A stretch of DNA of 36,837 bases from DUEL01 sp964580565. GTDB lineage: Bacteria > Chloroflexota > Anaerolineae > B4-G1 > DUEL01. The notes beneath the pieces are model-generated. The model saw only the letters and a list, made by a program, of their open reading frames with translations, had not been told where the DNA came from and did no database searches. This document shows, piece after piece, positions 1-7,732 of the stretch. Numbering within the stretch: position 1 is the stretch's first letter; every line of letters begins with the position of its first letter. The stretch is from positions 1-36,837 of the forward strand of contig CAZOLN010000008.1 in NCBI GenBank assembly GCA_964580565.1, in the 5' to 3' direction. The position numbers and the translations under genes are program-made.

Positions 1-1
1 C

Positions 2-1108
2 TACCGCCGCTACGCCGACCGGCGGTTCTACAAGGGGGTGGACTACGTCCACTTCGTCGAGTGCCTGGCCCAGCGGCGGTGCGCTGAACTGTTCGCCCAC
101 GACGGCGTCCGGGCCGAGCACATCTACGTCAACGTCCAGCCCCTCTCCGGCGCGGCGGCCAACCTGGCCGTCTACCAGGCGCTGATGGAGCCGGGGGACG
201 TGCTGATGGGGATGGACCTCTACCAGGGCGGCCACCTGACCCACGGCTCGGAGCTCAACCTCTCCGGCCAGCGATACCGGGTGGTCTCCTACGGGGTCGA
301 TCCCAAGACGGAGCGGCTGGACTACGACCAGATCCGGGATCTAGCGCGACAGCACCGCCCGAAGGTGATCGTCGCCGGGTACACGTCGTACCCCTGGGCA
401 CCGGACTGGCACGCGTTCCGGGAGATCGCCGACGAGGTGGGAGCCTACCTGATGGCGGACATCGCCCACACCGCCGGGATGGCCGCCGCCGGGGTCTATC
501 CCAACCCCGTCGGCATCGCCGACGTCACCGTCTTCACCACCCACAAGACCATCTGCGGGCCGCGCGGCGCGGTCATCCTCACCACCGACGAAGAACTGGC
601 CCAGGCGATCGACATGGCGATCTTCCCCGGCGAGCAGGGCGGCCCCCACGTCAACAAGTTCGCGGCGATGGCGGTCGCCTTCCGCATCGCCCAGACGGAG
701 GAGTTCCGCCGCCTGCAGCACCAGATCGTCGCCAACGCCCGCGCCCTGGCGGAGGGGCTCCAGAAGCGAGGGCTGAAACTGGCCTACGGCGGCACCGACA
801 CCCACCTCCTGCTCATCGACCTGAAGTCGATCCCCTCCGACACCGGCTTCCCCCTGTGGGGCGAACCGGCGGTCCGCATCCTCGACCTGGTCGGGATCGT
901 CGCCAACAAGAACACCATCCCCGGCGACACCGAGACCGCGCTGGCCACAGGGATCCGGCTGGGCACCCCCTGGGTCACCCAGCGCGGGCTCGACGAGGCG
1001 GATATGGACACCCTCGCCGGGTTGATCCACAAGATCCTGGTCAACATCAAGCCCTTCGCCTACAACGGCCTCATCGGCACCCTCCCGCGCGGCAAGATCG
1101 ACCTGGAC
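2..1108 (+). CDS. glyA: Serine hydroxymethyltransferase domain, N-terminal part of a GlyA-GcvT fusion (5' end outside window)
   Basis: This is the PLP enzyme that interconverts serine + THF and glycine + 5,10-methylene-THF. The reading frame is open from base 2, so the first roughly 60 residues lie upstream of the window. The PLP-lysine motif THKTICGPRG is visible, with the Lys codon at 545-547. Other SHMT signatures are VNVQPLSGAAANLAVYQAL, GGHLTHGS, the MADIAHTAG segment, and GIRLGTPWVTQRG near the C-terminus. The frame runs into 100 N at 1109. The same protein continues after the gap at 1210: when the 55-base sequence present on both sides of the Ns is counted once, the frame is uninterrupted. 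No stop codon separates it from the T-protein part, so I read it as one fused polypeptide. The SHMT identity is certain. The fusion depends on the gap being an overlap. Confidence 0.95.
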
Positions 1109-1208
1109 NNNNNNNNNNNNNNNNNNNNNNNNNNNNNNNNNNNNNNNNNNNNNNNNNNNNNNNNNNNNNNNNNNNNNNNNNNNNNNNNNNNNNNNNNNNN
1201 NNNNNNNN
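1109..1208. other. 100-N assembly gap flanked by an identical 55-base sequence
   Basis: Exactly 100 N are present. The 55 bases before the gap (1054-1108, cttcgcctac...cctggac) are repeated without a mismatch right after it (1209-1263). Both copies encode the same SHMT segment, FAYNGLIGTLPRGKIDLD. A 55-base terminal overlap is what a de Bruijn assembler with k=55 leaves when two contigs are scaffolded without being merged. The 155 extra bases are not a multiple of three, so only collapsing them restores one frame. The true gap is probably zero. Confidence 0.9.
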
Positions 1209-1209
1209 C

Positions 1210-3165
1210 TTCGCCTACAACGGCCTCATCGGCACCCTCCCGCGCGGCAAGATCGACCTGGACGTGATGGAGGAGGTGCGGGCAGGGGTGGCCGAGTTGG
1301 CGGAGAAGGCGGGGATCGATTTTGAGTACACAAAGAGCGGATACCCGCATTTCTGGGAAGCAGGGAAGCGAGGAAGCGAGGGAGGAGCGCACGGCCGTGC
1401 GCCCCGTGCCCTGCGAGTGACGGGCTGGCGGGCACGGCAGTTCGTCCAGCAGGTGGTGACAGCCAACGTCGCCGAACTGGCCCCCGGCGATTCCCTGACC
1501 ACCTACATGCTGGACCGGAACGGGAACCTGATCGCCGAGGTGACGGTGGAGCGGGAGGAGCCAGATCGGTGGGGGCGGGATCGCTACCTCATCACACCGG
1601 CCTCCAACGGAGCACAGGTCGCTGCCTGGCTGCGGGCCCTCTCCGACGGGTACACGCTCTTCGACGAGGAGGACGTGTTCCGGAAGGTGGAGGGACCGGT
1701 GGTGGTGGAAGAGGCAGGAGACAGGACGCAGGACGCAGGACGCAAGGCGCAGGAGGAAGCGGGGAAGCAGGGAGGGGACGCGGCGGCGCTGTTCGCGGCG
1801 CACCCAGAGCGGTTCGATCTGACGAAGCCGTACTTCGTGGGCCAGGCGCATCTGAGGGAGTTTGCGCCGAAGGTCGAGCGGGAGGAGTGGCGTTGGGAGG
1901 AGCCGGAAACCCCGCTGAAGCGGACGCCGCTGTACGAGGTCCATAAGCGGATGGGCGCCAAGATGGTCCCCTTCGCCGGGTGGGAGATGCCGGTCTGGTA
2001 CACCTCGGTGAGCGAGGAGCACCGAGCGGTGCGGGAGGCCGCCGGCCTGTTCGACGTGGCCCATATGGGCGTGTTCGAGATCACCGGTCCGCACGCCACC
2101 GCCTTCCTGGACACAGTCTGCTCCAACTACGTCGCCTGGCTGGAGGACGGTCAGTCCCTCTACGGCTACCTGCTCGACCCGGACGGGCAGGTGATCGACG
2201 ACGTGATGATCTACCGGCTCCGGGCCGACCACTACCTGATGGTGGTCAACGCCGCCAACGAGGAGAAGGACTGGGACTGGCTGAACGCGGTCAACGAACG
2301 GCGGGTGGTCATCGACCGGGACCGGCCCTGGGTGCAGGTGGAGGCCCAGGCGGTGCTGCGCAACCTGAAGGACCCGGCCTCCGGCGAGCGGCAGAGGCGG
2401 GACCTGGCGCTGCAGGGGCCCGCGTCGTTGCCCATCCTGCAGGCGCTGACCGACGATCCGGAGACGAAGGCCGCGCTGCGCAGGCTGCGGCGGACCGAGT
2501 TGATGGAGTGCGAATTGGCGGGGATCCCGCTGGTGGTGGCCCGCACCGGCTACACCGGCGAGGAGTGGGGGTTTGAGATCTTCGTCCACCCCGACGACGC
2601 CCCCCGGCTGTGGGAGGCCATCCTGGAGGCGGGGGAGCCCTTCGGCGTGAAGCCGTGCGGCCTGGGCGCGCGGGACAGCCTCCGCACTGAGGCCGGCCTT
2701 CCCCTCTACGGCCACGAACTGGCCGGCCCGTTCGACATCTCCCCCATCGAGGCCGGCTTCCCCGGCTACGTCAAGTACCACAAGCCGTTCTTCGTCGGCC
2801 GCGATCCGCTCCTGGCGCGCGAAAAGGATCGCAAGCGGGAGGTCATCCGCTTCCGGGTCAACGAGAAGGGCGTCCGCATCCCCCACCTGGGCGACCCCGT
2901 GGTCAACCGGAAGGGGCAGCAGATCGGCCACGTGACCAGCTGCTCCATCGACGCCGAGGGGTATCTGGTGGGGATGGCCATCGTCGAGAAGCGGTACAAC
3001 GTGCCGGAGACCCCCATTGCCGTCTTCCCCCTGGGCGGCAAGCCGCTGGACGAGGCGCTGCTGCGCGGCAAGCGGGTCGCCCTGCCGGTGGCGGCGACGG
3101 TGCTGACGAGGTTTCCGGAGAGGGAAGAAGGAAGACCAAGGATGAGGATGGGCGGGGAGGATTAG
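1210..3165 (+). CDS. gcvT: SHMT C-terminus + degenerate GcvT-like linker + glycine cleavage T-protein (continuation of the fusion)
   Basis: There are 651 codons with no stop between the SHMT tail and TAG at 3163. Order of parts: SHMT C-terminal helices (to about 1353); a Gly/Lys-rich stretch; a region at about 1411-1905 with a faint T-protein pattern (LRVTGWRARQFVQQVVTANV, APGDSLTTYMLDRNG, KPYFVGQ); then full-length aminomethyltransferase from about 1912 (TPLYEVHKRMGAKMVPFAGW, LFDVAHMG, the catalytic Asp region VIDDVMIYR, GYTGEEWGFEIF, GLGARDSLRTEAGLPLYGHEL, KPFFVGRDPLL). T-protein releases ammonia from aminomethyl-lipoyl H-protein and passes the carbon to THF, making methylene-THF, the SHMT co-substrate. 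Known family function supports the role of each half. Channelling between them is inference. A separate gcvT starting at ATG 1267 or 1951 is possible but lacks a preceding stop. Confidence 0.9.
   Translation, partial: FAYNGLIGTLPRGKIDLDVMEEVRAGVAELAEKAGIDFEYTKSGYPHFWEAGKRGSEGGAHGRAPRALRVTGWRARQFVQQVVTANVAELAPGDSLTTYMLDRNGNLIAEVTVEREEPDRWGRDRYLITPASNGAQVAAWLRALSDGYTLFDEEDVFRKVEGPVVVEEAGDRTQDAGRKAQEEAGKQGGDAAALFAAHPERFDLTKPYFVGQAHLREFAPKVEREEWRWEEPETPLKRTPLYEVHKRMGAKMVPFAGWEMPVWYTSVSEEHRAVREAAGLFDVAHMGVFEITGPHATAFLDTVCSNYVAWLEDGQSLYGYLLDPDGQVIDDVMIYRLRADHYLMVVNAANEEKDWDWLNAVNERRVVIDRDRPWVQVEAQAVLRNLKDPASGERQRRDLALQGPASLPILQALTDDPETKAALRRLRRTELMECELAGIPLVVARTGYTGEEWGFEIFVHPDDAPRLWEAILEAGEPFGVKPCGLGARDSLRTEAGLPLYGHELAGPFDISPIEAGFPGYVKYHKPFFVGRDPLLAREKDRKREVIRFRVNEKGVRIPHLGDPVVNRKGQQIGHVTSCSIDAEGYLVGMAIVEKRYNVPETPIAVFPLGGKPLDEALLRGKRVALPVAATVLTRFPEREEGRPRMRMGGED
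1358..1394. repeat. Short purine-rich repeat inside the fusion linker
   Basis: The sequence is built of gaagcaggg / gaagcgagg units and encodes Ala-Gly-Lys-Arg-Gly-Ser-Glu-Gly-Gly at the SHMT/linker junction. It differs from the GC3-rich codon pattern around it and recalls the segment at 1720-1782. It looks like intergenic repeat DNA translated in frame. Confidence 0.5.
1720..1782. repeat. Microrepeat (ggacgca x3) inside the fusion linker
   Basis: Three consecutive ggacgca units sit within gaggcaggagacaggacgca... and are followed by aaggcgcaggaggaagcgggg. In frame it encodes a hydrophilic stretch, GDRTQDAGRKAQEEAGKQGG. The thiolase-HIT spacer at about 35985-36040 carries a similar gcaggaagcaggacacaag string on its reverse strand. 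This suggests that a non-coding repeat type entered a tolerant linker. Confidence 0.5.
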
Positions 3166-3166
3166 T

Positions 3167-3889
3167 ATGGAACGGGAGACCTTCGACATCCTGTTTCTTG
3201 TGGCCCGTCCGGCGGCGGGGAAGAGCGAGATCATCGACTACCTCACGCGGACGGACGTGGAGGAGCGACGGCGCCGGTTCCACATCGGCCCCTTCGAGGT
3301 GCTGGACGACTTCCCGATGCTCTGGACCTGGTTTGAGGAGGACGCGATCCTGCGCAGGATGGGCTACCCCGGCCTCCACACCGACGAGGAGGGGTACTTC
3401 AAGTATCCGTACCTCTGGCACCTCCTCATCGAACGGCTGGCGCTGGAGTTTGAGAAGCGGGAGCGGGATCGACCTCCGGGCCAGGAGGTCACCACCATCG
3501 TGGAGTTCTCCCGAGGCAGCCCGTCGGGCGGCTACCGGGAGGCCTTCCGCCACTTCCCGGAGGAGATGCTGGCGCGGGGTGCGATCATGTACGTCCGGGT
3601 CTCCTACGAAGAGTCGTTGCGGAAGAACCGGCTCCGGTTCAACCCGGACCGGCCCGACTCCATCCTGGAGCACAGCCTGCCGGACGAGAAGATGGAGCGG
3701 CTGTACCGGGAGGACGACTGGGATGACTTCACGTCGGCGGACCCGGAGTACGTGGAGGTGAAGGGGGTGCGGGTGCCCTATGCGGTGTTTGAGAACGAAG
3801 ACGACGTGACGACGGAGCGAGGGGAACCGCTGGGACAGCGGTTGGAGGCGGTTCTGGGCCGGCTCTGGGCGATCTGGTCCCGCAGGTAG
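3167..3889 (+). CDS. Conserved hypothetical P-loop NTPase / kinase-like protein
   Basis: The protein has 240 residues. Its N-terminus is a hydrophobic strand, FDILFLVARPAAGKSE, with a Walker-A-like A-x4-GKS at residues 13-20, typical of small nucleoside/nucleotide kinase-type P-loop proteins. A second strand, TTIVEFSRG, could serve as Walker B. The middle is rich in charged and aromatic residues (EVLDDFPMLWTWFEED). A tail with FENEDDVTTERGEPLGQRL follows. It begins one base after the GcvT stop, with a ggggagg ribosome-binding site inside the gcvT end, so it is probably cotranslated with the fusion. I cannot name the substrate. The coupling to glyA-gcvT is the only functional hint. Confidence 0.8.
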   Translation: MERETFDILFLVARPAAGKSEIIDYLTRTDVEERRRRFHIGPFEVLDDFPMLWTWFEEDAILRRMGYPGLHTDEEGYFKYPYLWHLLIERLALEFEKRERDRPPGQEVTTIVEFSRGSPSGGYREAFRHFPEEMLARGAIMYVRVSYEESLRKNRLRFNPDRPDSILEHSLPDEKMERLYREDDWDDFTSADPEYVEVKGVRVPYAVFENEDDVTTERGEPLGQRLEAVLGRLWAIWSRR

Positions 3890-3896
3890 GCACAAA

Positions 3897-3930
3897 TTCA
3901 CCGCAGAGGCGCAGAGGGCGCAGAGGTTTT
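3897..3930. repeat. CACAGAG repeat family, single degenerate arm
   Basis: The string ttcaccgcagaggcgcagag followed by ggcgcagagg is one arm of the palindromic repeat found between many genes here. The opposite arm is absent. It lies between two co-directional genes. Confidence 0.7.
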
Positions 3931-3958
3931 TGTAGTTTTTTGCAAAAGTGAAGAAGCT

Positions 3959-4960
3959 ATGCAGAAAGATGTACCCACTCGACCACTCGTCTTCGTCACC
4001 CGCCCCATCCCCGAGGCCGGCCTCCGCCGGGTGCGGGAAGCCTGCGAGGTCCGATTGTGGGAGGGGGAACTGCCACCGCCCAAGGAGGTGATCCTTCGGG
4101 AGGCGGCCGAGTGCGATGGCCTCCTCTGCCTGCTGACCGACCCCATCGACGCGGAGGTGATCGGCGCGGGGAAGCGGCTGCGGGTGATCAGTCAGATGGC
4201 CGTGGGGGTCGACAACATCGACCTGGAGGCGGCCACGGCGCGGGGGATCCCCGTCGGCCATACCCCGGGGGTCCTCACCGAGGCCACCGCCGACCTGACC
4301 TTCGCCCTGCTCCTCGCCGCCGCACGGCGGATCCCGGAGGGGATCGAGTACGTCCGCCAGGGCCGCTGGCGCACCTGGGAGCCGATGGCCCTCCTCGGGA
4401 GGGAGGTGTGGGGAAAGACGCTGGGCATCGTCGGGCTGGGGCGCATCGGGACGGCGGTCGCCCGCCGCGCGCGGGGGTTCGCGATGCGGGTCCTCTACCA
4501 CAGCCGGAGCCGCAAACCCGATCTGGAGGCCGAACTCGGCCTGGAGTACGTCGCGCTGGACGACCTCCTGGCCCAAGCCGACTTCGTCAGCCTCCACTGC
4601 CCGTTGACCCCCGAGACCCACCACCTCATCGACGAGGAGGCGCTGCGCCGGATGAAGCCGACGGCGATCCTGATCAACGCCGCCCGCGGGCCGGTGGTGG
4701 ATACCGACGCGCTGCTCCGCGCCCTGCGGGAGGGCTGGATCGAGGCGGCCGCTCTCGACGTCACCGACCCCGAGCCGCTGCCGGCGGACCACCCCCTGCT
4801 CGACCTCCCCAACTGCATCGTCATCCCCCACCTGGGCAGCGCGACGGTGGCCGCCAGGGAGCGGATGGCGACGATGGCGGCAGAGAACCTGCTGGCGGGG
4901 CTGCGCGGGGAGCGGCTGCCGTACTGTGCGAATCCCGAGGTTTATGGGGCGATTAGGTGA
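3959..4960 (+). CDS. D-isomer-specific 2-hydroxyacid dehydrogenase, glyoxylate/hydroxypyruvate reductase type
   Basis: This is a 333-residue NAD(P)-dependent dehydrogenase expected to reduce glyoxylate to glycolate or hydroxypyruvate to D-glycerate. The Rossmann motif LGIVGLGRIG is at residues 155-164. The catalytic set is Arg243 (AARGPVVD), Glu272 (DPEPLP) and His291 (IPHLGSAT), as in the GyaR/GHPR family. The VGVDNID and HTPGVLTEATADL segments also fit that family. The start at ATG 3959 gives the usual N-terminal strand (PLVFVTRPI). The last codons and stop lie inside a gattaggtg microrepeat. Its context after glyA-gcvT fits glyoxylate/glycine metabolism. The exact substrate cannot be told from sequence. 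Confidence 0.9.
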   Translation: MQKDVPTRPLVFVTRPIPEAGLRRVREACEVRLWEGELPPPKEVILREAAECDGLLCLLTDPIDAEVIGAGKRLRVISQMAVGVDNIDLEAATARGIPVGHTPGVLTEATADLTFALLLAAARRIPEGIEYVRQGRWRTWEPMALLGREVWGKTLGIVGLGRIGTAVARRARGFAMRVLYHSRSRKPDLEAELGLEYVALDDLLAQADFVSLHCPLTPETHHLIDEEALRRMKPTAILINAARGPVVDTDALLRALREGWIEAAALDVTDPEPLPADHPLLDLPNCIVIPHLGSATVAARERMATMAAENLLAGLRGERLPYCANPEVYGAIR

Positions 4961-4978
4961 TTAGGTGACCGGGTGACT
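4951..4978. repeat. gattaggtg / gggtgactg microrepeat at the gene junction
   Basis: The copies gattaggtg, attaggtgacc and gggtgactg follow each other. They supply the last codon and TGA stop of the upstream dehydrogenase and lie just before ATG 4983. The next gene's Shine-Dalgarno, if any, would be an aggtga within this repeat. Confidence 0.5.
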
Positions 4979-4982
4979 GAAA

Positions 4983-5396
4983 ATGGGACGAGTGATCTCA
5001 ACGGAAGGACCAGGGAAGATACGGAACCAGCACCGGCGGACGATCGCCGAGGCGTTGCGGATCTTGAGCCAGAAGCGGGAACTGGACGAGGAGGTGAAAG
5101 ACCTGGCCGCCGTGATCGTCTTCTCGCTCCACGGCATCGCCGACACGGTGGAGCAGACGACGGCGGCGTGGGATAAGAGGAATTACTACCTCAAGGCCGA
5201 CCGGTTCCGGCGGGAGTGGGCCTGGGTCGAGGAAGCGATCGAGGAACTGAGCGACCTCATCTATCGGGGACGTTGGGAACACCTCCCCGCCTTCCTGGCC
5301 CGGCTGGCCCCCCGTTTCGCCGACGTGAAGGTATCCCGCCTGACCCGCAACCCATCCCTTTGGAAAGGGGCCTATCAGCGGTTCATGGAAGGATAA
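4983..5396 (+). CDS. Small conserved-looking hypothetical protein
   Basis: The protein has 137 residues, is mostly helical and has many charged residues. Recognisable stretches are RTIAEALRILSQ, DEEVKDLAAVIVFSLHGIADTVEQTTAAWDKRNYYLKADRFR and a C-terminal WKGAYQRFMEG. No signal peptide, membrane segment or known motif is visible. Codon use matches its neighbours, and it lies 22 bases after the dehydrogenase, so it is likely a real gene in the same transcript. A regulator or small accessory protein is possible, but I do not recognise the family. Confidence 0.65.
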   Translation: MGRVISTEGPGKIRNQHRRTIAEALRILSQKRELDEEVKDLAAVIVFSLHGIADTVEQTTAAWDKRNYYLKADRFRREWAWVEEAIEELSDLIYRGRWEHLPAFLARLAPRFADVKVSRLTRNPSLWKGAYQRFMEG

Positions 5397-5413
5397 CAGA
5401 GGAGCAGAGTCGC

Positions 5414-5462
5414 AAAGGAGCAAAGTCGCAGGGGGGTGACTTCCCTGCGACTTTGCTCCTTT
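5414..5462. repeat. Perfect 20-bp inverted repeat (9-base loop)
   Basis: Arm 5414-5433 (aaaggagcaaagtcgcaggg) is exactly complementary to 5443-5462. It sits 18 bases after the stop of the 4983 gene and could stop transcription there, but no T-run follows. It has a partial direct repeat of its arm upstream (gagtcgcaaagg) and a sequence unlike the CACAGAG family. Confidence 0.8.
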
Positions 5463-5478
5463 AGAGGCGTACGCAGTT

Positions 5479-5555
5479 CCACCACAGAGGCACAGAGGGC
5501 GCAGAGAAACCGATGAAACTCGGGGAAACTCCGTGTCCTCCGTGTCTCTGTGGTG
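5479..5555. repeat. CACAGAG palindromic repeat, convergent spacer
   Basis: The left arm ccaccacagaggcacagagg begins at 5479. The right arm, tccgtgtctctgtggtg, ends at 5555. The centre is unpaired. It lies between convergent genes, where it may fold in both transcripts. Confidence 0.85.
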
Positions 5556-5596
5556 CGTTACCCCCGCAACTGCGTAACGCTCCCTTTTGCGACCCG

Positions 5597-6922
5597 TTAG
5601 AGCCGTTCTTCGGGCCCGACGGGCAGCGCCACCAGGCCGCTGATCACCTTGGGATAGAAGTCGGTGGACTTCTGCGGCATCCGCTCGCTGGCGGCGGTGC
5701 AGGCCCGGACCTGCTCGATGCGGGTGGGGTTCATCAGCAGCAGGAACTGGGCCTCCCCCTTGTCCACCGCCGCGAAACCGGGCGTGGGATCGCGCAGGTA
5801 GTCGATGTTCTCCTTCCGCTTGACCGCCTCTTTGTCGATCCCCAGCACCCGCTCGATGAACAGTTCGTGCAGGACCACCACGTCCAGCATCCGCCAGTCG
5901 GCGGCCCGGTCCGGCAGGAGTTGGGCCATCACGCCGGGGTCGCGCAGTTCCAGCACCGCGTAGGCCCCGTCGTAGAAGCCGAAGCGCGGATGGTCGGGCT
6001 TCGCCTCCGCCAGCGCCTTCTCCACCGCCGCCCGGTCCGAAGCGGGCGTCACCTCGAAGTACTCCTTCGCCCTCTCCAGCGCCGCCTTCCCGTCCATCCG
6101 GGTGTAGGAGTGGATGAGCCGGTGGGTGGGGAGGATCACCAGGCCCGGATCGCTCATACTGACCAGCGTGACCATCGTGTAGTTGAAGGCTGCGTCGGCG
6201 GGGGCGTCGGGGTACTTCTGGCGCATCTCGTCGCGGAAGGTGAGCGCCGTCTCGTACCGGTGGTGCCCGTCGGCGATGATCAGGTTCCGCTTGGGGGCCA
6301 TCTCCTCCATCACGGCCCGGATCACCTCCGGATCGTCCACCACCCAGAACCGCTGCTCCACCCCGCTCTCGATCACCTGCTCGCGGGCGACCATCGGCTC
6401 GTGTGCCTCCAGGTAGGGTTGGAGGATGGAGTTGACCCGGTTCTCGTCGTCGGGATAGAGGATGAAGATGTGCCCCCAGGCCGTCTCGGTGGCGCGGAAC
6501 AGGTTCAGACGGTCCACCTTGGGACCGGAGAGGGTCCGCTCGTGGGGGAGGATCACCCCCTCGTCGAAGCGGGTCAGTTGGAGCGCGGCGCTGAAGCCCC
6601 GGCGGGTGCGGGTCTCGCCGGTCGGCGTGGTGTAGGTCTGCTCCAGGACGTAGATCGCCGGCCGCTCCTCCCGCATCAGCACCCCTTCCGCCAGCCAGGT
6701 GCGGGCGTAGCAGCGGGCGCGGGTGTAGACGTTGTCCGTGTCGCTATCCCACGGCGTCGTCTTGCCCCGGATGATGCGGACGAAATTGTAGGGGCTCAGT
6801 TCGTAATACCGCTCCTGCTGCGGCTCGTGGATGCGGTCGTAGGGCTGGGTGATCACCTTCGAGAGGTCGCCGACCTTCTCGACGTTGTAGCGCAATCCGC
6901 GAAACGGTTTCACAATCGCCAT
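5597..6922 (-). CDS. DUF1015 family protein
   Basis: The protein has 441 residues, the usual length for DUF1015. It starts MAIVKPFRGLRYN and has the family's ITQPYDRI near residue 30, an internal LIIADGHHRYETAL, and VVVLHELFIERVLGI toward the C-terminus. A ggaggtag ribosome-binding site precedes ATG 6922. The biochemical role is not established to my knowledge. From memory, DUF1015 genes often sit next to serA and a class V aminotransferase in Firmicutes. Here serA lies on the same strand about 1.6 kb upstream, with vapBC and a membrane protein in between, so a role near serine metabolism is a reasonable inference. Confidence 0.9.
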   Translation of the reverse strand: MAIVKPFRGLRYNVEKVGDLSKVITQPYDRIHEPQQERYYELSPYNFVRIIRGKTTPWDSDTDNVYTRARCYARTWLAEGVLMREERPAIYVLEQTYTTPTGETRTRRGFSAALQLTRFDEGVILPHERTLSGPKVDRLNLFRATETAWGHIFILYPDDENRVNSILQPYLEAHEPMVAREQVIESGVEQRFWVVDDPEVIRAVMEEMAPKRNLIIADGHHRYETALTFRDEMRQKYPDAPADAAFNYTMVTLVSMSDPGLVILPTHRLIHSYTRMDGKAALERAKEYFEVTPASDRAAVEKALAEAKPDHPRFGFYDGAYAVLELRDPGVMAQLLPDRAADWRMLDVVVLHELFIERVLGIDKEAVKRKENIDYLRDPTPGFAAVDKGEAQFLLLMNPTRIEQVRACTAASERMPQKSTDFYPKVISGLVALPVGPEERL

Positions 6923-6945
6923 CGTCTACCTCCGTTGCGTGGTTT

Positions 6946-7030
6946 CACCACAGAGACACAGAGGACACAGAGTTTTCCATTTTTTCTCCTGACTTTCTCC
7001 GCTTCTCTGTGCCCTCCGTGCCTCTGTGGT
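6946..7030. repeat. CACAGAG palindromic repeat
   Basis: The arms start caccacagagacacagagga at 6946 and end tccgtgcctctgtggt at 7030, with a T-rich centre. It separates the membrane protein gene from DUF1015, both on the minus strand. Confidence 0.85.
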
Positions 7031-7033
7031 TTT

Positions 7034-7717
7034 CTAAAACTCCGCCTTATAGAACGATACCACCGTCACCACGTAGGCGATCATCTTCGGCAGCATCAGC
7101 ATCCCCGCGATGGGGTACCGGTCGACGAAGAGGACGGTGCCCATGTAGCAGGTGAAGGAGACGACCACCGACCATCCGGCGACGGTCAGCCACTTACTCC
7201 CGGCCCGCAGGAACATCCCGGCGAGGATGAAGCCAGCGAGGGCGAAGGGGATATTCCGGTAGATACGCCACGCGGGGGCCGGACCGCCCCAGTTGTTCTG
7301 GGGGAAGAAGAGGAGCACCACACGCACCGCCAGCGCTGCCACCACCAGCCACTCCAGCCAGGTCCACGAACGGCCTGCCCTCTCCTGGCGGTACAGCAAC
7401 GCGAAGAGGTAGAAGAACGTGAGGGTGAAGGAAGTGGCGAAGGAGCCGACGCCGAGCCAGGAGACCGGGTAGCCGCCCCAGTGCAGGGCGACCGTCTCCA
7501 CGCTGGAAAAGGTCCGGTGGGCGTACGCGACGATGTGGACCGTGTCGCCGAGGATGAGGGTGACCACCGCCGCCAGCAGCCAGCGGCTCCGTCTCTGCTG
7601 CTCCGGCGACTGCCGCCCGTACCGCTTGACCATCAGCGCGGCGACAACCAAGATGCTCGCCAGGTAGGCGAAGTTGATCAGGTTGACGACGATCCCCATG
7701 GGTCCGGTGGTAGGCAT
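7034..7717 (-). CDS. Multi-pass membrane protein of unknown function
   Basis: The protein has 227 residues with about six or seven hydrophobic segments: IVVNLINFAYLASILVVAAL, WLLAAVVTLILGDTVHIVAY, FATSFTLTFFYLFALLY, WLVVAALAVRVVLLFF, IPFALAGFILAGMFLRA, WSVVVSFTCYMGTVLF and MIAYVVTVVSFY. Loops are short and basic (KRYGRQSPEQQRRSR is probably cytoplasmic). Its start has aggagcagg upstream and lies 15 bases after the vapC stop, so it may share that transcript. I do not recognise the family. Confidence 0.75.
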   Translation of the reverse strand: MPTTGPMGIVVNLINFAYLASILVVAALMVKRYGRQSPEQQRRSRWLLAAVVTLILGDTVHIVAYAHRTFSSVETVALHWGGYPVSWLGVGSFATSFTLTFFYLFALLYRQERAGRSWTWLEWLVVAALAVRVVLLFFPQNNWGGPAPAWRIYRNIPFALAGFILAGMFLRAGSKWLTVAGWSVVVSFTCYMGTVLFVDRYPIAGMLMLPKMIAYVVTVVSFYKAEF

Positions 7718-7732
7718 TGCCTGCTCCTTATC

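Noticed and set aside
1054..1263. A genuine 55-base tandem duplication in glyA
   Set aside because: The exact identity, the exact 100-N gap and the frame restored by merging fit an unmerged contig overlap better than a biological repeat.
1060..3234. Long open frame of 724 codons on the minus strand opposite gcvT
   Set aside because: It runs through the N gap, is rich in Gly/Pro/Arg/His with no recognisable motif, and mirrors the GC-rich codons of the plus-strand T-protein. It is a shadow frame.
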